A stretch of DNA of 64,000 nucleotides from Anisus vortex (lineage: Eukaryota > Mollusca > Gastropoda > Planorbidae). How positions within the stretch are numbered: the stretch's first letter is position 1; the number at the start of each line of letters is the position of its first letter. The notes beneath the pieces are model-generated. The model did not search any database. It was not told where the DNA came from and saw only the letters and a list, made by a program, of their open reading frames with translations. This document shows positions 35,101 through 50,100 of this stretch, one piece after another. The stretch lies in assembly GCA_949126835.1 (NCBI GenBank), contig OX421497.1, positions 49,113,474 to 49,177,473 of the forward strand, written 5' to 3'. The position numbers were made by a program, and so were the translations under genes.

Positions 35101-38100
35101 ATCTTCATTCTAATGTTTATAATTACCTTCTCTATATCATCTTCATTCAAATGTTTATAATTACCTTCTCTATAGCTTCATTCAAATGTTTATAATTACC
35201 TTCTCTATATCATCTTCATTCAAATGTTTATAATTACCTTCTCTATATCTTAATTCAAATTTTATAATTACCTTCTCTATATCATCTTCAGGCACATCCT
35301 GAGGTTTACCTTCTTTTTTCAACTGTTTCTTTTTTTGACGAATCTGTTACATAGAAAATTTATTTTAAACACAAACAACATTAGGCAATATTAAAGTAAG
35401 TAAGTAGTTAAGTACCCGTCGGACCGAATTGATCCATAGGTCCGATGAAGCAGCGTTCACCAGTTTCTGTGGCCATGGTATACTAGGTGATTGTGTGGCC
35501 AGCACTGTGCACAGCCGCCTTTACTTTACCCCAACTAAGGTCAGGTACCCATCAGAGCTGGGTAGACTCAGGGACACCCTCCAGACCCGGGAAAAAATCC
35601 TAGCCTGCACCAGGATTCAAACCCGGGACCTTTGGCTCGCCAGTCAAACACGCTGCCGCTCGGCTACTGTGCCCCATACATTAGGCAATAAGTACAGCAA
35701 ATTATTCATTAGTTTAAACAATCCATCATGATTCTTTTTTTTCACGGCTACTCTTTGGTAGTATCATCACGGCTACTGTTGCTATTATCATCACCTTTGA
35801 AATCACCTGATGGTAAGGTAATTCCACTATTTTTATGAAATATGAAAGTGTGTATAGACCGCCGAATAACTAATAAACAAAAACACTCATACAACACAGA
35901 CACAACTATTCTTGTTTAACTCAAGTTGTGTATCTATAATTGATAAAACCCTTCAAGACCTTGCACACACACGACAGCTACATCAGATCTAGTTGATGTG
36001 GTTGGCTTGTTTTAATAAGGGCAAGAACTGAGAGATTTAGGAACTCTTTGTTCCACTGTCAGTGAGAATTTTCCAGTGGAATCACCAGTCAGTCAGAACT
36101 ACAAAAGCTGACTACTAATGTGTGTGTGTGAGGGGAGGGGGGGGGGGGGGCAAAACAGTTGAACAACAGAAAAAATAAAAGTACACAATCACATAAATAT
36201 ACTTATAAAATAAACATGCATGCACACTATCAGTATCATTCCATTTTTATTTTATAAATGTTGTTCATTTCCCCCTTGTAGTCGCAGTATATCGCCTCTA
36301 TTGGCAGACACTTAGAGTCACTGTGCGTCACCATTTAATTGTTTCGTTTCTGATAGCAATGAGAGTTATTAAATGCAGATCATACACCTTTTCAAGCTTT
36401 GACCAAAGAGAGCGCTAGCGATGCTATTTTTACACCTTAGTTTGGTATTTTTATTTTTAACTTTATCTACTGAATTTTAGTGAATTATAACAAATAACGC
36501 ATTTAAAAAAAAAAAAATTGATAGCATTTCGGAAATATTTAGAAACGCATTGGGCTAGGCTGATGGAGAAAGGCTTTTTTTTTTTTATAATGACAAGATA
36601 ACAGAGTTATTTATTGAAAGCCTTGTAGAAGTTGAAATAGCTTTGAATTTAAGGATTCGAGTCTGATATGATGATTTCAAAATTCCATGACAAAATATCG
36701 GAACTGATAGATGGATGCTTAGTTATTTATTTTATTTTCATTTTTACTGGTTTGAATTTAAACTTTATTTTTTTACTATGAAGAATTTGATTAAGTTGCT
36801 TTGATTGTTTTTTTTGTTTGTTTTTTTAAAAGTTTTGTCAGATTTTTTTTCAATATACGGAGTTATGCAACTTGATTCAAGACTTGTAGGATTATAGGCT
36901 GGCAACTGCTTATGGGTGAAAGGTTTAAAATATTGTTCCTTGATGCTGCAATATGGAACACTTGTAATATAATCAAATTCCATTGTTTGGATCAATAAAT
37001 GAATTTTTATATTTATCCATGTAATGTAGAGTAATAATGACATATTAATGAACAAACAAACAACTGACTACTTACCATTTCATCTGTCCTGGTTTTGGCT
37101 TCTTCTACAATTTCTTTACACCGTTTCAAACCTTCTTCATTTTCCAATGTTTTATAGGCTTTATTCACAGCTTTCAACAAAAGAATTCAACAGTTTTAAA
37201 AGTTCTTAACCTATCAGTCATAACGCAATAAACACAATAAATTTATTATTTGATATAGAAAGAATCATAAATTAGGCAGCCAGACAAATAGATTATTATA
37301 AAGATAGTTGCTATAAAGCTACCAGAAAAAATCTCCAAAAGTGTAATTGTTTATACCGTTACTCTTGTATAAGCCGCACCGGTGGATAAGTTGCACCCCT
37401 AGTTCACCTATGTATGCCATGTTTTCCCAGATCTCTATTTCTCCACTCTCATTGTCTACCTTCACCTACTACAAGCCAGAGTTCACCTATGTATGCCATG
37501 TTTTCCCAGATCTCTATTTCTCTACTGTCATTGTCTACCTTCACCTACTCCAGGCCAGAGTTCACCTATGTATGCCATGTTTTCCCAGATCTCTATTTCT
37601 CTACTGTCATTGTCTACCTTCACCTACTCCAGGCCAGAGTTCACCTATGTATGCCATGTTTTCCCAGATCTCTATTTCTCTACTGTCATTGTCTACCTTC
37701 ACCTACTCCAGGCCAGAGTTCACCTATGTATGCCATGTTTTCCCAGATCTCTATTTCTCTACTGTCATTGTCTACCTTCACCTACTCCAGGCCAGAGTTC
37801 ACCTATGTATGCCATGTTTTCCCAGATCTCTATTTCTCTACTGTCATTGTCTACCTTCACCTACTCCAGGCCAGAGTTCACCTATGTATGCCATGTTTTC
37901 CCAGATCTCTATTTCTCTACTGTCATTGTCTACCTTCACCTACTCCAGGCCAGAGTTCACCTATGTATGCCATGTTTTCCCAGATCTCTATTTCTCTACT
38001 GTCATTGTCTACCTTCACCTACTCCAGGCCAGAGTTCACCTATGTATGCCATGTTTTCCCAGATCTCTATTTCTCTACTGTCATTGTCTACCTTCACCTA

Positions 38101-41100
38101 CTCCAGGCCAGAGTTCACCTATGTATGCCATGTTTTCCCAGATCTCTATTTCTCTACTGTCATTGTCTACCTTCACCTACTCCAGGCCAGAGTTCACCTA
38201 TGTATGCCATGTTTTCCCAGATCTCTATTTCTCTACTGTCATTGTCTACCTTCACCTACTCCAGGCAACATTACTCTACATTACTTTGAGAATATCTTAT
38301 AATGCATCATGATTTACTGTTTTAAAACACAATATTTTAAACAAAGGATTTATTGTATAGAAATGTTCATACCTTCAAAAGATTTCTGTGACCTTTCTAG
38401 GTCATCTGGGTTTTTATCTGGGTGGACTAGAATGGACATCTAGGGAATATGTATTTATGAAAATTGTATAGTATACTCTTTATTCAAATTGACGATGAAC
38501 TTTTAATGTCATTAAACAATGAAAGTAATTTTAAAATACCCTTAATTAAGTTAAAGTTGTAAGAAAAAAATAAATTGTAAAATTAAACTAATTTTATAAA
38601 TAACACTAAACTGTTATACACACTCCACAAACATGACATACACACTCCACAAACCTGACATACACACTCCACAAACATGACATACACACTCCATAAACAT
38701 GACATACACACTCCACAAACATGACATACACACTCCATAAACATGACATACACACTCCACAAACATGACATACACACTCCACAAACACTACATACACACT
38801 CCATAAACATGACATACGCATTCCACAAACATGACAATGACATACACACTCCACAAACATGACATACACACTCCACAAACATGACATACACACTCCATAA
38901 ACATGATATACGCATTCCACAAACATGACATACACACTCCACAAACATGACATACACACTCCATAAACATGACATACACACTCCACAAACATGACAAACA
39001 CACTCCATAAACATGACATACACACTCCACAAACACTACATACACACTCCATAAACATGACATACGCATTCCACAAACATAACATACACACTCCACAAAC
39101 ACTACATACACACTCCATAAACATGACATACACACTCCACAAACATGACATACACACTCCATAAACATGACATACACACTCCACAAACATGACATATGCA
39201 TTCCACAAACATGACATACACTCCATAAACATGACATACACACTCCATAAACACTACATACACACTCCATAAACATGACATACACACTCCACAAACATGA
39301 CATACACACTCCACAAACATGATATACACACTCCACAAACATGACATACACACTCCACAAACACTACATACACACTCCATAAACATGACATACGCATTCC
39401 ACAAACATGACAATGACATACACACTCCACAAACATGACATACACACTCCACAAACATGACATACACACTCCATAAACATGATATACGCATTCCACAAAC
39501 ATGACATACACACTCCACAAACATGACATACACTCCACAAACCTGACATACACACTCCACAAACCTGACATACACACTCCACAAACATGACATACACACT
39601 CCACAAACATGACATACACACTCCATAAACATGACATACAAACTCCACAAACATGACAAACACACTCCATAAACATGACATACACACTCCACAAACACTA
39701 CATACACACTCCACAAACATGACATACGCATTCCACAAACATAACATACACACTCCACAAACACTACATACACACTCCATAAACATGACATACACACTCC
39801 ACAAACATGACATACACACTCCATAAACATGACATACACACTCCACAAACATGACATACGCATTCCACAAACATGACATACACACTCCATAAACATGACA
39901 TACACACTCCATAAACACTACATACACACTCCATAAACATGACATACACACTCCACAAACATGACATACACACTCCACAAACATGATATACACACTCCAC
40001 AAACATGACATACACACTCCACAAACACTACATACACACTCCACAAACATGACATACACACTACATAAACATGACATACACACTCCATAAACATGACATA
40101 CACACTCCATAAACACGACATACACACTCCACAAACATGACATACACACTCCACAAACATGACATACACACTCCACAAACACTACATACACACTCCACAA
40201 ACACTACATACACACTCCATAAACATGACATACACACTCCACAAACATGACATACGCATTCCACAAACATGACATACACACTCCACAAACATGACATACA
40301 CACTCCACAAACATGACATACACACTCCACAAACACGACATACACACTCCACAAACACGACATACACACTCCACAAACATGACATACACACTCCACAAAC
40401 ATGACATACACACTCCACAAACACTACATACACACTCCACAAACACTACATACACAGTCGACAAACATGACATACACACTCCACAAACACTACATACACA
40501 CTCCATAAACACTACATACACACTCCACAAACATGACATACACACTCCACAAACATGACATACACACTCCACAAACATGACATACACACTCCACAAACAT
40601 GACATACACACTCCACAAACACTATATACACACTCCATAAACACGACATACACACTCCACAAACATGACATACACACTCCACAAACATGACATACACACT
40701 CCACAAACATGACATACACACTCCACAAACACGACATACACACTCCATAAACACGACATACACACTCCACAAACATGACATACACACTCCATAAACACGA
40801 CATACACACTCCACAAACATGACATACACACTCCATAAACACTACATACACACTCCATAAACACGACATACACACTCCATAAACACTACATACACACTCC
40901 ATAAACATGACATACACACTCCACAAACATGACATACACACTCCATAAACACGACATACACACTCCACAAACATGACATACACACTCCACAAACATGACA
41001 TACACACTCCACAAATATGACATACACACTCCACAAACATGACATACACACTCCATAAACATGACATACACACTCCATAAACATGACATACACACTCCAC

Positions 41101-44100
41101 AAACACTACATACACACTCCATAAACATGACATACGCATTCCACAAACATGACATACACACTCCACAAACATGACATACACACTCCACAAACATGACATA
41201 CACACTCCATAAACATGACATACACACTCCAAAAACACTTCATACACACTCCATAAACATGACATACACACTCCACGAACATGACATACACACGACACAA
41301 ACATGACATACACACTCCACAAACATGACATACACACTCCACAAACACTACATACACACTCCACAAACATGACATACACACTCCATAAACATGACATACA
41401 CACTCCATAAACACTTCATACACACTCCATAAACACGACATACACACTCCATAAACACGACATACACACTCCACAAACATGACATACACACTCCATAAAC
41501 ATGACATACACACTCCACACACATGACATACACACTCCATAAACACTACATACACACTCCATAAGCATGACATACACACTCCACAAACATGACATACACA
41601 CTCCACAAACATGACATACACACTCCATAAACATGATATACACACTCCACAAACACTACATACACACTCCACAAACACTACATACACACTCCACAAACAT
41701 GACATACACACTCCACAAACACAACATACACACTCCACAAACATGACATACACACTCCACAAACATGACATACACACTCCATAAACACTACATACACACT
41801 CCATAAACATGACATACACACTCCACAAACATGACATACACACTCCACAAACATGACATACACACTCCACAAACATGACATACACACTCCATAAACATGA
41901 CATACACACTCCACAAACATGACATACACACTCCACAAACATGACATACACACTCCACAAACATGACATACACACTCCACAAACACTACATACACACTCC
42001 ACAAACATGACATACGCATTCCACAAACATGACATACACACTCCACAAACATGACATACACACTCCACAAACACTACATACACACTCCACAAACATGACA
42101 TACACACTCCATAAACATGACATACACACTCCATAAACACTTCATACACACTCCATAAACACGACATACACACTCCATAAACACGACATACACACTCCAC
42201 AAACATGACATACACACTCCATAAACATGACATACACACTCCACACACATGACATACACACTCCATAAACACTACATACACACTCCATAAGCATGACATA
42301 CACACTCCACAAACATGACATACACACTCCACAAACATGACATACACACTCCATAAACATGATATACACACTCCACAAACACTACATACACACTCCACAA
42401 ACACTACATACACACTCCACAAACATGACATACACACTCCACAAACACAACATACACACTCCACAAACATGACATACACACTCCACAAACATGACATACA
42501 CACTCCATAAACACTACATACACACTCCATAAACATGACATACACACTCCACAAACATGACATACACACTCCACAAACATGACATACACACTCCACAAAC
42601 ATGACATACACAATCCATAAACATGACATACACACTCCACAAACATGACATACACACTCCACAAACATGACATACACACTCCACAAACATGACATACACA
42701 CTCCACAAACATGGCATACACACTCCACAAACATGACATACACACTCCACAAACACGACATACACACTCCACAAACATGACATACACACTCCACAAACAT
42801 GACATACACACTCCATAAACACTAAATACACACTCCACAAACATGACATACACACTCCACAAACATGACATACACACTCCATAATAATGACATACACACT
42901 CCACAAACATGACATACACACTCCACAAACATGACATACACACTCCACAAACATGACATACACACTCCACAAACATGACATACACACTCCACAAACATGA
43001 CATACACACTCCATAAACATGACATACACACTCCACAAACATGACATACACACTCCACAAACACTACATACACACTCCACAAACATGACATACGCATTCC
43101 ACAAACATGACATACACACTCCACAAACATGACATACACACTCCATAAACATGACATACACACTCAATAAACATGACATACACACTCCATAAACACTTCA
43201 TACACACTCCACAAACATGACATACACACTCCACAAACATGACATACACACTACACAAACATGATATACACACTCCACAAACATGACATACACACTCCAC
43301 AAACACTACATACACACTCCATAAACATGACATACACACTCCATAAACATGACATACACACTCCATAAACACTTCATACACACTCCATAAACACGACATA
43401 CACACTCCATAAACACGACATACACACTCCACAAACACTACATACACACTCCACAAACATGACATACACACTCCACAAACATGACATACACACTCCACAA
43501 ACACTACATACACACTCCACAAACATGACATACACACTCCACAAACATGACATACACACTCCACAAACATGACATACACACTCCACAAACACGACATACA
43601 CACTCCACAAACATGACCTACACACTCCACAAACATGACATACACACTCCACAAACACTACATACACACTCCACAAACATGACATACACACTCCGCAAAC
43701 ATGACATACACACTCCACAAACATGACATACACACTCCACAAACATGACATACACACTCCATAAACATGACATACACACTCCAAAAACACTTCATACACA
43801 CTCCATAAACATGACATACACACTCCACAAACATGACATACACACGACACAAACATGACATACACACTCCACAAACATGACATACACACTCCACAAACAC
43901 TACATACACACTCCACAAACATGACATACACACTCCATAAACATGACATACACACTCCATAAACACTTCATACACACTCCATAAACACGACATACACACT
44001 CCATAAACACGACATACACACTCCACAAACATGACATACACACTCCATAAACATGACATACACACTCCACAAACATGACATACACACTCCATAAACACTA

Positions 44101-47100
44101 CATACACACTCCATAAACATGACATACTTACTCCACAAACATGACATACACACTCCACAAACATGACATACACACTCCACAAACATGACATACACACTCC
44201 ATAAACACGACATACACACTCCACAAACATGACATACACACTCCACAAATATGACATACACACTCCACAAACATGACATACACACTCCACAAACACTACA
44301 TACACACTCCATAAACACGACATACACACTCCACAAACATGACATACACACGCCACAAACATGACATACACACTCCATAAACATGATATACACACTCCAC
44401 AAACACTACATACACACTCCACAAACACTACATACACACTCCACAAACATGACATACACACTCCACAAACACAACATACACACTCCACAAACATGACATA
44501 CACACTCCACAAACATGACATACACACTCCATGAACACTACATACACACTCCATAAACATGACATACACACTCCACAAACATAACATACACACTCCACAA
44601 ACATGACATACACACTCCACAAACATGACATACACACTCCATAAACATGACATACACACTCCACAAACATGACATACACACTCCACAAACATGACATACA
44701 CACTCCACAAACATGACATACACACTCCACAAACATGACATACACACTACATAAAAATGACATACACACTCCACAAACACGACATACACACTCCACAAAC
44801 ATGACATACACACTCCATAAACACTAAATACACACTCCATAAACATGACATACACACTCCACAAACATGACATACACACTCCACAAACATGACATACACA
44901 CTCCATAATAATGACATACACACTCCATAATAATGACATACACACTCCATAATAATGACATACACACTCCACAAACATGACATACACACTCCACAAACAT
45001 GACATACACACTCCACAAACATGACATACACACTCCACAAACATGACATACACACTCCATAAACATGACATACACACTCCACAAACACTACATACACACT
45101 CCATAAACATGACATACGCATTCCACAAACATGACATACACACTCCACAAACATGACATACACACTCCACAAACATGACATACACACTCCATAAACATGA
45201 CATACACACTCCATAAACACTTCATACACACTCCATAAACATGACATACACACTCCACAAACATGACATACACACGACACAAACATGATATACTAACTCC
45301 ACAAACATGACATACACACTCCACAAACACTACATACACACTCCACAAACATGACATACACACTCCATAAACATGACATACACACTCCATAAACACTTCA
45401 TACACACTCCATAAACACGACATACACACTCCATAAACACGACATACACACTCCACAAACACTTCATACACACTCCACAAACATGACATACACACTCCAC
45501 AAACATGACATACACACTCCACAAACACTACATACACACTCCACAAACATGACATACACACTCCACAAACATGACATACACACTCCACAAACATGACATA
45601 CACACTCCACAAACATGACATACACACTCCACAAACACGACATACACACTCCACAAACATGACCTACACACTCCACAAACATGACATACACACTCCACAA
45701 ACACTACATACACACTCCACAAACATGACATACACACTCCACAAACACTACATACACACTCCACAAACATGACATACACACTCCACAAACATGACATACA
45801 CACTCCACAAACATGACATACACACTCCACAAACATGACATACACACTCCACAAACATGACATACACACTCCACAAACATGACATACACACTCCACAAAC
45901 ATGACATACACACTCCACAAACACGACATACACACTCCACAAACATGACCTACACACTCCACAAACATGACATACACACTCCACAAACACTACATACACA
46001 CTCCACAAACATGACATACACACTCCACAAACACTACATACACACTCCACAAACATGACATACACACTCCACAAACATGACATACACACTCCACAAACAT
46101 GACATACACACTCCACAAACATGACATACACACTCCACAAACATGACATACACACTCCACAAACATGACATACACACTCCACAAACATGACATACACACT
46201 CCACAAACATGACATACACACTCCACAAACACTACATACACACTCCATAAACATGACATACGCATTCCACAAACACTACATATGCAATGATGACCCATTC
46301 TAATCAACATAGGAAAGTCAGGTAGATGTAAGTCATACAAGAAAAACCATTTGGAACAATAAGAAAGCTAACTGGACCACAAATACACAAGAAACAGACT
46401 TAAAACTTTCAAGCATTCCAGAACTGACTTTAACACAGCCTTACACACACATTGTAAACATAATTCTTGATGCAGCTGTGTAGCAGATGGTCCTGCGGTT
46501 ACTATAACAGACTGTCAACCAAGAGGCCCGGGTTCTAGCCCTACCGCTGATCAATCTCTGCCACCCTGCAGGAATTTTGGGCATAAGATGTAATAATAAT
46601 CTTCGATCTAGAAGGAATGTCTGTAAACGTTTACTTCAAGACACACTCCATAAGGTCACACACAAAAAAACTTAGTCTCTTTTGCAGCCTGGTTAGTAGA
46701 AGAAGAAAGAATAAACAAAAGCAGAAAACAAAACATGTACCTGTCGATATCTTTTTTTCACATCAGCTAAAGGTGTATCAGGATCAATTTGTAAAACCTT
46801 AAAGAACAAAACAAATATATTTTTAGACTTTGCAAAACAAAAAAATTTTATACTTGGTTATAATTCAATTTTACCTGAATTTTACATGAAAAATATTGAG
46901 AGGTACCGTATATACTCGCTTATAAGTCGCACTTTTTTAACCGAAAATTTCGACAAAAAGTAGGGGTGCGACATATACACCCGACACTGTTTTTGAAAAG
47001 TCCGAAAAACATCACTACTCTGTCATACAGTTTCCTACATAACCTATATAGTTGACTGTAGTGATGTAGAATTACTAGGATATGCGTAGGCCTACATTTT

Positions 47101-50100
47101 ACATTAAGAAAACTTTTGTAGGTGTAAATATACTATCTTTATATAAATGAAATTGAAATTGACAAATATTTTTGTTTTTTTTCAGACCCCCCCCCCTCCC
47201 CACTCTTGTTTCTTTTTAACTTTTGTATTGCCGAAACATAGCATAAGCTTAGGGCGGCATTTTTCTTAGGCATACTGAACGCAAATTACAATATAGAAAG
47301 AATCGTAAATGTGTGAAAATCCGTCTATAAATGTAGGTATAAGCTTGTAGACTAGTAGCTTAAGATGCATTTTATTTGGGACCTATGGCCTAGGCCTAGG
47401 CCTATAGGCTATATAGTCTACTATAAAGGCAGTGTTTGGCATTCCAGAAAACCACGCCATGTCTAAGCAATGTTTCCAAAACAATAATCGTCGGCTGATC
47501 GACACAGGAATTATTTTTTTTAATCTATATATAAATAATGCGTATAATGACAATAGTGTGCTTCATTTTTCATAAGTAGCATGTAAGAGTTGAATAAAAA
47601 AACACAGCTTATTGTCGGCCACACAGTCGAGTTTGAAATCATTACAAACAATGTTAATGGTAATAAAAAAATTTTTTATGTCGGCCCACTATAGTGCGAC
47701 TATAGGGATAGAAACTTGAGTAAAGACAGGGACTTCAATGAAGAAACAGATTGGCTACCTTACTTTCTTATATGACTAATGGCTGTATTGATCGGTTGTT
47801 TAAAATAATTGAAGCGCTGCCTTTATTTGATTATTGAAACCATTTTTAAGGAAAGTTTCCCAATAAGGGTGAATATTTAGTAACTTTTATGTTTCAATGG
47901 TATGCATTTTGGAGAAGTTAAAACCCTGAAAGTCGGGTGTGACTTATCCACCGGTGCGACTTATACGCGAGTATATATGGTAAATTGTAAATGTACAAAT
48001 GATTAAACATTTTTTTAAACTTTAAATATCCTACTTTCTAGAAAGAATTCTTAACAAAAACTTAAAACTATAATCATTGAGTGCTTACATCATAAGGATT
48101 CAAATTAAAATATGTAGCCCCTGGCCTGGTCAGTCGATCTATTTGTTGCTTGGAAGTCAAGACAGAATCTCGTTTTTCTATAGCTTTCACCTACATGACA
48201 AAGATTTATTTCAGAAAATTTGAAGTTAGTTTTGATAAATGTTTCCTTTGAGGACATTGCACATGTAAAATAAAGTTTGTGTTCTAAGCTAGACCAACTG
48301 CTAAAATAATTTGAAGTGTCATTCAGTTATTTATATTTATGCCAAAGGCTTATTATAATTAGGTAATGTCAATATATTGATAATTTGTATTGACATGAGA
48401 CAACCATTTCTGAAAAAACAAGAATGTGATTTGCAAAAACAAGAAAAATGTTTGTAGGTTTAAAAGTATATTAGATAGTACATTACAATATTAAAAAACA
48501 TAATCTAGACCCACAAATACTTGTATAAAGACATAATCATAAACCTACAAATACTTGTATAAAGACATAATCATAAACCTACAAATACTTGTATAAAGAC
48601 ATAATCATAAACCTACAAATACTTGTATAAAGACATAATCATAAACCTACAAATACTTGTATAAAGACATAATCATAAACCTACAAATACTTGTATTAAG
48701 ACATAATCATAAACCTACAAATACTTGTATAAAGACATAATCATAAACCTACAAATACTTGTATAAAGACATAATCATAAACCTACAAATACTTGTATAA
48801 AGACATAATCATAAACCTACAAATACTTGTATAAAGACATAATCATAAACCTACAAATACTTCTATCCATATATATAAATCTTGCTCGTGTGGAGTTTCT
48901 GATCTCCCATCGAGCGCCTCCCCGGGTGGCGGATTGGGGGACGCCCACCAGATATGGTAGGTACCGGAGAAATCAAATACCCGGGGCGGACCAAAATCAG
49001 AACCTGCTGCCTTGCAGGAAGTGGAGGGATCCACAAAGGCTAGGGAACCTTACCCAAAAATAAGGCAGCTATCCAGAGAGCTGTAAAGGGAATCATCCCA
49101 GACGGTTGTGCGCAGGGCTAACAAGCCGGCCATGGAAAAAAAAAACATTACAGAAACCAAAATCAAAGCGAACTTACAAAACAAAGTCAGAGGCGAGAGT
49201 AGGGCTCCACAAAGGAGATTTATGAAGCTGTGTGGGGAAATTCAACAGAATCCCACAAGGCCGACCACCCTACTCAAACCGACGAAAAAGAAACATTTCC
49301 TAATGCAAAAGGCACCCTTCAGCTTGGGTACATGGAATGTCCGAACCCTGCTAGAACCAGGCAGATGCGCCCAAGTCGCCAAAGAGATGGCTAACTACAA
49401 ATTGCAAATTTTGGGACTGAGTGAAGTACGGTGGAACACTTTTGGAGAAACTAGGCTTCAAACAGGTGATGGAAAACGAAGAGGACACCCATGAAAATGG
49501 AGTGGCACTCCTATTGAACAAAGATTCATTTAAAAGTCTCCTGGAATGGGAGCCTGTTTCAGACAGAATTATTAGAGCAAAATTTCTATCAAGATTCCAA
49601 AATGTTCACATCGTCATGTGCTATGCTCCCACCAACCTTGCACCCGAAGAAGATAAAGTTGCATTCTATGAACCACTTCAAAGTATAGTGGATAGAATAC
49701 CCAAAAGAGATATACTGATCCTAATGGGAGATATGAATGCTAAAATAGAAAATGAAAACAAAGGGAGAGAGAAGACAATGGCCATACACGGACTGGGCAA
49801 TATGAACGATAATGGGGAGATGTTTGCTTACTTCTGTACATTCAATGAACTGGTGATCGGAGGCAGCATCTTCCCACACAAAAAATGCCACAAAGCAACG
49901 TGGGGCTTACGAAACAACAAAACAGAGAATCCGATAGACCACATCGCTATATGCCATACTTGGAGGAGCACATTACAGGATGTACGAACGAAAAGAGGAG
50001 CAGACATTGGATCAGATCACCACCTGGTAGTGGCCAAGCTAAAAATAAAGTTAGCCAAACAAAGGTAAAAAACAAACAGGAGAACCAAGTTTGACCTAGA

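Noticed and set aside
37347..38312. Three overlapping 269-321 codon frames in the 79-bp array
   Set aside because: All three forward frames are open because of the period; no homology, intronic.
37405..38373. The 79-bp array as a second splice-donor-derived minisatellite (it lies beside exon 4 and contains GTGAAGGTAGAC on the gene strand)
   Set aside because: Only GAAG|GTA is shared with the exon 4 donor; the rest of the unit does not match exon 4 or its flank. The similarity is within chance.
38583..46340. Dozens of Cys/Val/Met-rich frames (up to 567 codons) in the 22-bp array, resembling a secreted Cys-rich protein
   Set aside because: The array is inside DNAJC8 intron 3; 22 is not divisible by 3, so the peptide repeats every 66 bases in all frames. 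No signal peptide context or non-repeat ends.
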